Shown here: positions 1-7,377 of the stretch, piece after piece | How positions within the stretch are numbered: the first letter of the stretch is position 1 | Layout: every line of letters starts with the position of its first letter | Source: Mycolicibacterium novocastrense | Lineage (GTDB): Bacteria; Actinomycetota; Actinomycetes; Mycobacteriales; Mycobacteriaceae | NCBI RefSeq assembly: GCF_001570485.1 | Contig: NZ_BCTA01000052.1 | Coordinates: 124,001 to 188,000, forward strand | Reading direction: 5' to 3' | Length of the DNA: 64,000 nt | Notes under the pieces: generated by a model | Databases searched by the model: none | What the model was told of the DNA's origin: nothing | The model's input: only the letters and a program-made list of their open reading frames with translations | Program-made: the position numbers and the translations under genes

Positions 1-980
1 GCCCCGTCCGGCGGCGGCGAGGTCACCACCGGAAACTCGGTCAGGCCCCACGAGTTCGCGATTCCCGCTACCGAAAGCATCTCGCGCGCTTGGCGCCCCA
101 GCTCGGGTGTGATCGGCGCGCCGCCCCCGACACACCCGCGCAGATCGGGGAAGAGCGGTTCGGGGCCATGTTGCCGCTGCGCAGCCATGTAGGCGACGAA
201 GAACGGGGTCGCCGAACCGAGCATCGTCGGACGGTGCGCGGCGACGGCCTTCGGCGTGGCGACCGGATCGAAGGTGTCGAACAGGACCAGGCGCATACCG
301 GTCAGCAGGCTGGCGGCCAGCATCGCGGCGCCGCCGATGTGCGAGACCGGAAACGCGATCGGGTTGATGTCGTTGTTCGAGGCGCCGAACATGCCCACCA
401 CCCCGGCCGACCCGGCGATCACCGAGCGGTCGCAGTGCCGGATACCCTTCGGGGCCGCGGTCGTGCCCGACGAGTAGTACACCCACCGCGCTTCCTCGGC
501 GTCCGTTGGGGGCGCCGGCAGAAGCGCTGGATCACCCGACGGCAGGCGGAGTTCGCCGGTGATCGGCGCGCTGTGGTCGACCACAACGATCGTCATCGGT
601 CGTTCGCGTACGAACTCGTCGGCGAGCGCGACATGATCGAAGTCGCGCCAGACACCGGGAACGATGAAGACCTCCGCGCCGAGCTGCGCAGTGACGAAAC
701 GGATTTCGCTTTCGCGCCAAATCGGCAACACAGGGTTCTGGACCGCGCCCAGACGGGTCAAAGACACCATCACGACCATCGTCTCCAGAGTGGTCGGCAA
801 CTGCCACGTCACGACGGTGCCTCTGGTGACCCCACGTTCGAACAACGCCGCGCCAGTGCGTTGCGCCGCATCGTGCAACTGGCTGTTCGTCAGGCTGCGA
901 CCGTAGTCGTCGACGAGTACGACGCGGTCGGGGTGGTTCTGGGCCGCCGCTTGGATCAAACCCCAATAGGTTTGCGCCAT
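1..980 (-). CDS. fadD: Acyl-CoA synthetase (AMP-binding), C-terminus cut by window edge
   Basis: Reading from ATG at 980, about 326 residues stay open to the left edge. The N-terminus (MAQTYWGLIQ...) is a typical AMP-dependent synthetase start. The phosphate-binding loop reads YYSSGTTAAPKG around residue 165, and WGLTEFP (the adenylate-binding motif) lies near the edge, so the C-terminal lid domain is missing here. The family activates carboxylic acids to acyl-CoA through an acyl-adenylate. Its ATG overlaps the TGA of the acyl-CoA dehydrogenase upstream (ATGA), so it is the fourth known gene of a leftward operon starting at 4362. The substrate is unknown; the neighbours suggest a degradation intermediate. 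Confidence 0.9.
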   Translation of the reverse strand, partial: MAQTYWGLIQAAAQNHPDRVVLVDDYGRSLTNSQLHDAAQRTGAALFERGVTRGTVVTWQLPTTLETMVVMVSLTRLGAVQNPVLPIWRESEIRFVTAQLGAEVFIVPGVWRDFDHVALADEFVRERPMTIVVVDHSAPITGELRLPSGDPALLPAPPTDAEEARWVYYSSGTTAAPKGIRHCDRSVIAGSAGVVGMFGASNNDINPIAFPVSHIGGAAMLAASLLTGMRLVLFDTFDPVATPKAVAAHRPTMLGSATPFFVAYMAAQRQHGPEPLFPDLRGCVGGGAPITPELGRQAREMLSVAGIANSWGLTEFPVVTSPPPDG

Positions 981-2179
981 CAGTGAGTCGGCAGTAGGAG
1001 GCGTCGTTTGGCCAGGATGTTGCGCATCATCTCAGAGCTGCCACCGGACACGGTGTATGCACGGGACCACAGCCAGCATTCTTTCAGACGCTGTTTAGCA
1101 AGCGCCACATCCGGATCGGTGGCGAGGGTGCAGACCATCGTCGACAACTGCGCGCCGTAGGCCGAAACCCGGTGATACGTCTCGGCGAAACTGAGCTTGG
1201 CGATGGAACCGTCGCCTGTCTGCTCGGCGCCGGCCACCAGCCGTTCGACATGGTCGTCGATGAAGGCTTTCGCCACCTCGACCTCGACGGCCAACTCCGC
1301 GACCTGGTGCCGGATGTCGGCATGTTGCAGTGCCGGCATGTCGTCGATGCGACCGTGGCGGGCCACCGTGACCAGATCGTCGATCAGAAGTTCCAGCAGG
1401 ATGACGTTGCCGCCGATGCCGAACCGTTCGAAGTCCAGGCCCGCCATGATGATCGACCAACCCTGGCCGGGCTCCCCGATCAGGCTGTCGGGAGGGATCG
1501 TCACATCATCGAAGAAGACCTCGTTGACCTCGATCGCCTCGTTGATCGTGCGGATCGGGCGGATTTCGACACCCGGTGCGTTCAACGGCACGATGAACGC
1601 CGACAGTCCGTGATGACGCGACGACGTCGGGTCGGTGCGGATCAGGGCCAGGCCCATGTCGGCCCAGTGCCCGTCGGTGATCCACGTCTTCTGCCCGTCG
1701 ATCACCCATGACCCGTCGGGCCGCGGGGTGCCCTTACAGCGCACTGCTGCGATATCGCTGCCCGCATCGGGCTCGCTGAGCAGCTGGCACCAGACGTGCT
1801 CGCTGCTCCGGATCGGCGGCAGCAGAGCGGATTTCTGCTCATCGGTTCCGAAATGCAACAGCACGTGGGCGGCCAGGTTGACCTGATCGACGGGGCGCGG
1901 AGCGCGGGCACGCAGGATCTCCTCGGAGACGATCCGATCGTGCAGGGGATGGTGATCGGCACGGCCGCCGTATTCGACGGGCCAGTCCGCGCCGACGAAT
2001 CCCGCGTCGAACAGCGAGGCGAACCATGTGCGCAGCAGTACCTCTTGCTCGCCGGTCTCCGGCGCCCGATGTCCCTCTCGGGCCTCGAACGGCGGTGCGT
2101 GTTCAGCGATGTGCGCCCGGACCCGGTCCCGGAACTCGGCAAGCTCGGCCTCGGTGGGCCGGGTCCGCGGGGCGCTCAC
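980..2179 (-). CDS. Acyl-CoA dehydrogenase (FadE family, large partner)
   Basis: The 399-residue protein carries the standard acyl-CoA dehydrogenase fold: helical N-domain, beta domain with QLLSEPDAGSDIA and GQKTWITDG (flavin contacts), and a C-terminal helical domain ending in SGGSSEMMRNILAKRR. It should be an FAD enzyme that introduces a 2,3 double bond into an acyl-CoA. GTG start at 2179 overlaps the TGA of the next fadE (GTGA), so translation is probably coupled. Mycobacterial sterol-type dehydrogenases are often alpha2beta2 heteromers encoded by adjacent genes. This gene and the shorter neighbour look like such a pair, which is inference from size and order. Confidence 0.9.
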   Translation of the reverse strand: MSAPRTRPTEAELAEFRDRVRAHIAEHAPPFEAREGHRAPETGEQEVLLRTWFASLFDAGFVGADWPVEYGGRADHHPLHDRIVSEEILRARAPRPVDQVNLAAHVLLHFGTDEQKSALLPPIRSSEHVWCQLLSEPDAGSDIAAVRCKGTPRPDGSWVIDGQKTWITDGHWADMGLALIRTDPTSSRHHGLSAFIVPLNAPGVEIRPIRTINEAIEVNEVFFDDVTIPPDSLIGEPGQGWSIIMAGLDFERFGIGGNVILLELLIDDLVTVARHGRIDDMPALQHADIRHQVAELAVEVEVAKAFIDDHVERLVAGAEQTGDGSIAKLSFAETYHRVSAYGAQLSTMVCTLATDPDVALAKQRLKECWLWSRAYTVSGGSSEMMRNILAKRRLLLPTH

Positions 2180-3162
2180 CAGCCGGCCCTGTCGGCGAAC
2201 AGGGCGCGGCTAGAACGCGCCGTGCCGAGAAGGCACGCGTTCGTGAACACCCGGCGCAGTTCGTGATGCAGCGGGTATTCCCAGGTGAATCCGATGCCAC
2301 CCGAAAGTTGCATGCCCTCGTCGACGGCCGCCGTGGTGTTCGCCGCGATGAAGGAATGCGCAACGACGGACAGAGTGACCGCATCGCTCGTGGCGCTGTC
2401 TGCGGACAGCGCGCGGGCGGCCTTGGTGAGGACCGCGCGGGCTTTGGCCTCGAACACCAACAGCTCGACCAAACGATGTTGTACCGCTTGGAAACTCGCA
2501 ATCGGCGCACCGAAGGCGATTCGTTCCTTGAGATAGGCCACCAGCCGCTCGAAGGTGGCCGACAGTGCGCCGAGCGAATCCGCACTCAGCAGGATCCTGG
2601 CCAGTGCGAGTAGTTGCTCCGCTCGCTCGGGTCCACCGATGGGCGTGCTCTGCGCTCCGGATAGGTCGACACGCCATACCGGCCGGTTGACGTCCAACAG
2701 CTCTTCGTCGACTTCCCGTGGCAGGGTGTTCGCCGCCTCGAACAGCTGAATTCCGCTGGTGCCGAACGTGACAATGATGTCCACCGAATCAGCGCCCGAC
2801 ACCCGCGTGACATCGGCGCCGAGTGCGCAGGCCGCCGCGCCCGTCCCGTCCAGCATGGCGGGCAACCATCGGTCACGGGGTTCGGGTGGGGCCGAACTCA
2901 GGGCCGCAGCAGCGATGACGCTGCCGAGCCAGTGCGTCGAGTTTCCCGACCGGCCGAGTTCCTCTGCGATGACCGTCGTCTCCACGGGGCGCCACCCGCT
3001 GCCGCCGAGATCCTCGTCGACCAGCAGTCCCGTCCAGTCCATCGCGGCGAGGTCTTTGAGGGAGTCGTGCGTTCCGCACCCGGCCAGGAAGTCTCGCGCC
3101 GCGCGACGTACCAGTTCGATGTCGACTGCATCGTCGAGGGCGGCATCTCCCACAGTGCCCAC
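2176..3162 (-). CDS. Acyl-CoA dehydrogenase, short partner subunit
   Basis: At 328 residues this is shorter than a typical FadE. The N-terminal domain is abbreviated and the beta domain is divergent: no clear SEPxAGSD flavin motif is visible. The C-terminal part is well conserved, with KERIAFGAPIASFQAVQH and SGGIGFTWEYPLHHELRR. That pattern is typical of the partner subunit in heteromeric mycobacterial dehydrogenases such as FadE28-type proteins. GTG start at 3162 lies 6 bases beyond the upstream amidohydrolase stop. Co-translation with the preceding 399-residue dehydrogenase supports a heteromer. Substrate not readable from sequence. Confidence 0.85.
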   Translation of the reverse strand: MGTVGDAALDDAVDIELVRRAARDFLAGCGTHDSLKDLAAMDWTGLLVDEDLGGSGWRPVETTVIAEELGRSGNSTHWLGSVIAAAALSSAPPEPRDRWLPAMLDGTGAAACALGADVTRVSGADSVDIIVTFGTSGIQLFEAANTLPREVDEELLDVNRPVWRVDLSGAQSTPIGGPERAEQLLALARILLSADSLGALSATFERLVAYLKERIAFGAPIASFQAVQHRLVELLVFEAKARAVLTKAARALSADSATSDAVTLSVVAHSFIAANTTAAVDEGMQLSGGIGFTWEYPLHHELRRVFTNACLLGTARSSRALFADRAGW

Positions 3163-3168
3163 CGGTGG

Positions 3169-4362
3169 TCAGCTCCGCAGCAGTAGCTGTTCGGCGTTGT
3201 CGCGCATGATGCGTCGCTTCGCCGCGTCATCGAGCGGGTCGAGGAGTTTGAGGAAGTCCGCCGGTTCGGCCAGGCCCTCGGCGTGCGGGAAATCCGAACC
3301 CATCACCAGGACGTCATCGTAACCCAGGCTGGTGACGATGCCCGGGATGTCGTCCTCGGGGTAGGGCACGACGCGGACGTGCTGTCGGAAGATGTTCGAC
3401 GGCCGCTCGGTCAGCTTGCCTCCGATCCACGGCCCGTTGCGACCCATGCCGCGGCTCTTGTCCATGTGTTTGAGGAAGAACGGCACCCACTCAGCGCCGT
3501 GCTCGGCGACCAACGCGTTCAGTTTCGGGAAGCGGCCGAACAGGTTGTCGAAGATCAACGCCGAGAGTGTGTCCTCGATCGGCCGCTGACCGTAGATGTT
3601 CATCCACTGCCATGCCGACATGTGCCAGGACGCAGGGTCGGGATTGTGTCCCCAGGCAGGGGAGATCGCATTGAAGTACCAGAACGGCATGATGTGGTAC
3701 ACCAGCACGCAGCCGGCCTCCTGCAGCCGCGCGTACACCGGATCGAAATAAGGATCGCCCGGCGACCGCCCGTAGGCGGGTCCGGTCGGCAGCATCACGA
3801 ACTTCGCACCCTCGGCGATGATCGCCTCGGTCTCGGCGATCGCGGAGTCGAGGTCGCGCAGGGACAACAGTGCGGTCGCGTAGATGCGGCCCTCGAAGTC
3901 GAAGCCCCACTCGTCGTCGATCCAGCGGTTGAACGACCGCAGGTTCGCGTACAGCGCCGCCGTGTCGTCGACGTAGTGTTCGGCGGCCAGCGCCATTCCG
4001 CTCGGATATATCACCATCCGCTCGACGTTCTGCTTGGCCATCACCGCGAGCCGCGCGGAACGTTCGATGTATTCCGGCTGCATGGGCTGTGGCTCGTAGG
4101 ACTCCTCGGGGTTGCCCGAGCCCATCTGGCGCAGCATCTCCTTGAGCGAACCGGGGCGATACGCCACGTCCAGGCCGAGGCCGCCTTCGCTGTTGAACGT
4201 CGCGACGCGGTGACCGGCGAGAATCACCTCCACACCGTCTGCGCCCCGCACCGTCGTGATGGCTCGGTCCTTGAACTCCTCGGGTAGATATCGGGTGAAA
4301 GCGTCGCGCGTCTCATAGCAGTGCGTGTCGCAGTCGAAAATGCCGTAGTCAATGGTCGTCAC
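3169..4362 (-). CDS. Amidohydrolase family metal-dependent hydrolase (TIM barrel)
   Basis: This 397-residue protein has the amidohydrolase-2 layout: metal-binding DTH at residues 12-14, a central barrel with VYHIMPFWYF, and GSDFPHAEG near residue 355 carrying the conserved catalytic Asp and a His. Members hydrolyse or decarboxylate cyclic and aromatic substrates with one divalent metal. A paralogue at 7378-8574 shares the same motifs (DNH, GSDFPHPEG), so the two probably act on related compounds. GTG start at 4362 has a good Shine-Dalgarno (AAGGAG on the minus strand, about 4371-4377). It is the first gene of the leftward operon and is divergent from the dehydrogenase at 4566. Confidence 0.85.
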   Translation of the reverse strand: MTTIDYGIFDCDTHCYETRDAFTRYLPEEFKDRAITTVRGADGVEVILAGHRVATFNSEGGLGLDVAYRPGSLKEMLRQMGSGNPEESYEPQPMQPEYIERSARLAVMAKQNVERMVIYPSGMALAAEHYVDDTAALYANLRSFNRWIDDEWGFDFEGRIYATALLSLRDLDSAIAETEAIIAEGAKFVMLPTGPAYGRSPGDPYFDPVYARLQEAGCVLVYHIMPFWYFNAISPAWGHNPDPASWHMSAWQWMNIYGQRPIEDTLSALIFDNLFGRFPKLNALVAEHGAEWVPFFLKHMDKSRGMGRNGPWIGGKLTERPSNIFRQHVRVVPYPEDDIPGIVTSLGYDDVLVMGSDFPHAEGLAEPADFLKLLDPLDDAAKRRIMRDNAEQLLLRS

Positions 4363-4380
4363 CGCGCCGCTCCTTCATGC

Positions 4381-4396
4381 GAGAATGCTTATTCTC
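4381..4396. promoter_or_regulatory. Operator candidate A: perfect GAGAAT-N4-ATTCTC repeat
   Basis: GAGAATGCTTATTCTC is a perfect inverted repeat with 6-base arms and a 4-base spacer. It sits in the 200-base divergent region between the leftward amidohydrolase operon (start 4362) and the rightward acyl-CoA dehydrogenase (4566). The same pattern recurs at other promoters of this island. The layout is typical of a TetR-type dimer site. The regulator is unidentified. Confidence 0.65.
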
Positions 4397-4519
4397 TCTT
4401 TCAGGAAAAGATACTATCCTCGATCGGTAATGCCTATCCGGGGTTACCTTCGATCGGATGGTGTCGCCGTCGGATCGGTCGCCTCGTCGCAGGTCACCGC
4501 GTCAGTGCGGAAGGAAAAC

Positions 4520-4579
4520 ATGACTGCACCAACGGTATTCGCCGTAGCTGGCGTGGACGGTGTGCATGTCTACGGCTGA
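4520..4579 (+). CDS. Possible 19-residue upstream ORF / leader peptide
   Basis: ATG at 4520 follows a good ribosome-binding site (GGAAGG at 4509-4514, 5-base gap) and opens a 19-codon frame (MTAPTVFAVAGVDGVHVYG) ending at TGA 4577-4579. It overlaps the dehydrogenase start (ATG 4566) by 14 bases in another frame. The dehydrogenase itself lacks a clear Shine-Dalgarno, so translation of this leader could deliver ribosomes to it. No homology is recognisable; it could be chance. Confidence 0.3.
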   Translation: MTAPTVFAVAGVDGVHVYG

Positions 4580-5684
4580 GGTGGTCGATCACCGCGACCT
4601 GCGCGAGGCGGTTCGCGATTTCCTCACCACCCGGTCGCCGAGCAGCGCCGTGCGAGCCGCGATGGATTCTCCTACCGGCTATGACGAGCGGGTCTGGCGC
4701 GAGCTGACCGCCGACCTCGGGCTGGCCGCGATCGCCGTGCCCGAAGAGTTCGGAGGGGCGGGCGCGGGCCTGCCCGAACTCGCGGTCGTCTTCGAAGAGA
4801 TGGGCGCGGCGCTGCTGTGCGCCCCGTTCTTCTCCACCGTGGCGCTCGCGATCCCGACGCTGCTCGCCAGCGGTGACGCGGCCGCGATGCAGGAGTACCT
4901 ACCCGCACTCCTCGACGGGTCACGGACCGCCACCGTGATCTTCAACGGACGCCTCGATCCATGGAACTCCGACGCCGTTACGCTGTCGGCACACAGCGAC
5001 GGCCCCTCCCACCGGCTCCACGGGAACGCCGAACTGGTCCTCGACGGTCACACAGCGAATACCGTTCTGGTAACGGCGAATACAGCCGCGGGCATCTCGC
5101 TGTTCGCGGTGGACGGGGACGCTGACGGGCTTGGCCGTGAACCGTTGGCGACACTCGACCGGACGCGCAAGGTCGCAAGGCTGACCTTCGACGGCGTCGC
5201 CGCGCGGCTCATCGGTACCGACGGCGCCGCCGCGGCCGCCCTCGAGCGCGCACACCGAGTCGCGGTCATCGCACTGGCCGCCGAACAGCTCGGAGCGGCG
5301 CAGCGATGCCTCGACATGGCCGTGGGCTACGCGAAAGAACGCATACAGTTCGGCCGTGCCATCGGCAGCTTCCAGGCCGTCAAACACCGCTGCGCGGACA
5401 TGCTCGTACAGGTCGAGGGGGCGCGTTCGGCCGTGCGGCACGCCGCCGGCCTGGCCGAGGGTGAGGACCAGGCGGTGGCGGCCTCGGTGGCCAAGTTGGC
5501 CTGTTCGGAGGCGTTTCTTCAGGTGGCGCTGGACAACATGCGTATCCACGGTGGCATCGGATTCACGTGGGAGCACGACGCACACCTCTACGTCCGTCGT
5601 GCGAAAGCCACCCAACTGATCTTCGGTACCCCCGACTACCACGCGCAACGCCTGGCAGAGCTCGTCACATCATCAAGCCACTAG
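4566..5684 (+). CDS. Acyl-CoA dehydrogenase
   Basis: About 372 residues starting at ATG 4566 (an in-frame GTG at 4560 is an alternative; neither has a strong ribosome site). The N-terminus (DLREAVRDFL) and VPEEFGGAGAGLPEL are typical. The C-terminal domain has KERIQFGRAIGSFQAVKHRC and HGGIGFTWEHDAHLYVRR, which place it with the shorter FadE28-like class that usually pairs with a second dehydrogenase subunit. It would oxidise an acyl-CoA with FAD. It opens a rightward unit followed 14 bases later by the F420-type oxidoreductase. A partner could be the subunit encoded at 980-2179 under the shared operator. Confidence 0.88.
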   Translation: MSTAEVVDHRDLREAVRDFLTTRSPSSAVRAAMDSPTGYDERVWRELTADLGLAAIAVPEEFGGAGAGLPELAVVFEEMGAALLCAPFFSTVALAIPTLLASGDAAAMQEYLPALLDGSRTATVIFNGRLDPWNSDAVTLSAHSDGPSHRLHGNAELVLDGHTANTVLVTANTAAGISLFAVDGDADGLGREPLATLDRTRKVARLTFDGVAARLIGTDGAAAAALERAHRVAVIALAAEQLGAAQRCLDMAVGYAKERIQFGRAIGSFQAVKHRCADMLVQVEGARSAVRHAAGLAEGEDQAVAASVAKLACSEAFLQVALDNMRIHGGIGFTWEHDAHLYVRRAKATQLIFGTPDYHAQRLAELVTSSSH

Positions 5685-5698
5685 CCGGAAGGACCACC

Positions 5699-6595
5699 GT
5701 GACCGTTTCATATTCGCTCGAAATCCCCACTCAGCGGGTGGAGGAGGCATCGGAATTCGTCAATGCCGAAGCGATCGCCGAGGTAGCGCGCGCCGCCGAG
5801 TGCTGCGGATTCGCCGCCGTACACGTCACCGACCACCCGGCGCCCGATGCCAAGTGGCTCGACCACGGCGGGCACCACGCCCTCGATCCGTTCGTCGCGC
5901 TTTCGTTCGCCGCAGCGGCCACCACCGACGTGAAGCTACTGACCAATGTCTACATCGCCGCCTACCGCAACCCCTTCCTGGGTGCGAAGTCGATTCAGAG
6001 CCTCGCCGTCCTGTCCGGCGGCCGCCTCATCCTCGGCACGGCGGCCGGCTATCTGAAACCGGAGTTCAAGGCGCTCGGAATCGATTTCGACGCCCGGGGT
6101 GCGCTGCTGGACGAGGCGCTCGACGTGCTGAGCCGGGTGATGACCGGTGATGACGTCGCCTACGAAGGGTCGTCATTCGCCGCGCGCGGTGTGCGTCTGC
6201 GACCGCTGCCTGCGGCCCCGCCCATCTGGGTGGGCGGCAACAGCAAGCCCGCTGTGCGGCGCGCGGTGTCTCGCGCCCAGGGGTGGGCGCCGTTCAACAC
6301 CTTCGGCTACGCGGCGGCGTCCCGAACCGCGGAGATCTCCTCCCTCGAGGACCTCGAGGCCGCAATCGTGTGGGCCAAGAAATACGCTGCTGAAGTCGGT
6401 CGAACCGAGCCGCTGGACATCTGTTTCTCGGCGGGGAACCTGCTCGACGACAGCAAGTCCGCCGACGAACGGCACGCCACCATCGCGAAGCTCGAAGCCA
6501 TGGGCGTGACATGGTTGACCATCGCACCTGCCGGCGCCGACCGCGCCGAGGTGATCGATCACGCGCGGGCGTTCGCCAAGGAGTTCATCGCATAA
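5699..6595 (+). CDS. LLM-class F420-dependent oxidoreductase
   Basis: The 298-residue product has the luciferase-like monooxygenase barrel: HVTDHPAPDAKW near residue 45, NVYIAAYRNPFLGAKSI, SGGRLILGTAAGYLKPEF and PPIWVGGNSKPAVRRA. Actinobacterial members of this subgroup mostly use coenzyme F420 for hydride transfer to ketones, alcohols or unsaturated substrates. GTG at 5699 is chosen because GGAAGGA precedes it and the frame upstream runs inside the dehydrogenase gene. The spacing to the dehydrogenase (14 bases) suggests one operon. Cofactor choice (F420 versus FMN) is inferred from family and phylum only. Confidence 0.85.
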   Translation: MTVSYSLEIPTQRVEEASEFVNAEAIAEVARAAECCGFAAVHVTDHPAPDAKWLDHGGHHALDPFVALSFAAAATTDVKLLTNVYIAAYRNPFLGAKSIQSLAVLSGGRLILGTAAGYLKPEFKALGIDFDARGALLDEALDVLSRVMTGDDVAYEGSSFAARGVRLRPLPAAPPIWVGGNSKPAVRRAVSRAQGWAPFNTFGYAAASRTAEISSLEDLEAAIVWAKKYAAEVGRTEPLDICFSAGNLLDDSKSADERHATIAKLEAMGVTWLTIAPAGADRAEVIDHARAFAKEFIA

Positions 6596-6639
6596 GGCCA
6601 TCCATCTCGTGGTGATGTAAACACAAGTTGCCGCCACGC

Positions 6640-6655
6640 GATAATGTGTGTTCTC
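6640..6655. promoter_or_regulatory. Operator candidate B overlapping a likely leaderless promoter
   Basis: GATAATGTGTGTTCTC matches the island repeat (GAKAAY-N4-RTTMTC) and ends one base before the ATG at 6656. Its left arm, GATAAT, is also a good -10 element, which would place the transcription start at or next to the ATG. The mRNA may therefore be leaderless, and a bound repressor would cover both the -10 box and the start site. Confidence 0.5.
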
Positions 6656-7288
6656 ATGCCGCAACCACGCCTGCAAGACCTCCTCGATCCCGCCACGACC
6701 GCGCTGGTCACCCAGGAGTGCCAGGGCGGAGTGATCGGCCCGCAGGCCGGTCTACCGATGCTCGCAGAAGAGGCACGCCGCGAGGCGATCCCGAACATCG
6801 CGCGATTGCTCGACGCGGCCCGCGCGGCCGGGGTGACAGTGGTGCACTGCCTGATCCAGAAGCGCCCCGACAATCGCGGTTCGAACACCAACGCCAGGCT
6901 GTTCATGGCGGGTAAGTCCTTCGCCGCAGACCTGACGCCAGGAAGCCCGGGCGCCTCGGTACTGCCGGAACTGAATCAGACCCCTAGCGACATCGTCCTC
7001 ACCCGTCTACATGGCGTCGGGCCCATGACCGGCACGGACCTCGACTCGGTCCTTCGGAACTTGAACATCAAAACCATTGTGGGTGTCGGTGTTTCGGTCA
7101 ACATCGCCATCCCGAACTTCGTCATGGACGCCGTCAACCGGAGTTACCAGTTCGTGCTGCCCCGCGATGCGGTGAGCGGGTATCCGCGCGAGTATGCGGA
7201 GTCGGTCATCGACAACTCGTTGGCGCTGCTTGCGACGGTGACGACGACGGACGACGTCGTCCAAGCCTGGAAGGAAGTCGGCAGCTGA
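6656..7288 (+). CDS. Isochorismatase/cysteine-hydrolase fold protein, catalytic triad not conserved
   Basis: 210 residues with the isochorismatase-like alpha/beta fold: strand ALVTQECQG near residue 16, GVTVVHCLIQKRPDNRG, GTDLDSVLRNLNIKTIVGVG and the C-terminal helix. The usual Asp-Lys-Cys triad is altered. The Asp position (family xxDMQ) is Glu21, the Lys position reads LTRLHG, and the nucleophile position (family TNVCV) reads VNIAI, so Cys becomes Ala. It is probably not an ordinary cysteine hydrolase; it may be a lyase, a decarboxylase-like enzyme or a non-catalytic partner. ATG 6656 is preferred over GTG 6644 because the promoter-like element overlaps the longer form. Confidence 0.75.
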   Translation: MPQPRLQDLLDPATTALVTQECQGGVIGPQAGLPMLAEEARREAIPNIARLLDAARAAGVTVVHCLIQKRPDNRGSNTNARLFMAGKSFAADLTPGSPGASVLPELNQTPSDIVLTRLHGVGPMTGTDLDSVLRNLNIKTIVGVGVSVNIAIPNFVMDAVNRSYQFVLPRDAVSGYPREYAESVIDNSLALLATVTTTDDVVQAWKEVGS

Positions 7289-7316
7289 GCCGATATGGAT
7301 GTCACCAACGCAGGGT

Positions 7317-7331
7317 GATAACGTCGTTCTC
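7317..7331. promoter_or_regulatory. Operator candidate C: GATAAC-N3-GTTCTC
   Basis: GTGATAACGTCGTTCTCAC (7315-7333) is a near-perfect palindrome with one mismatch per arm and a 3-base spacer. It lies about 45 bases upstream of the AGGAGG/ATG of the amidohydrolase gene at 7378. It resembles site E at 33785 in both arms. Confidence 0.55.
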
Positions 7332-7377
7332 ACTAGCCGTAAATGATCATATTCGCTGCTCTTAGGAGGTCGGCAAC

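Noticed and set aside
90..986. Long plus-strand open frame of 298 codons over the partial fadD gene
   Set aside because: Arg/Gly/Asp-rich shadow of the minus-strand synthetase with no domain; the minus frame has full family motifs.
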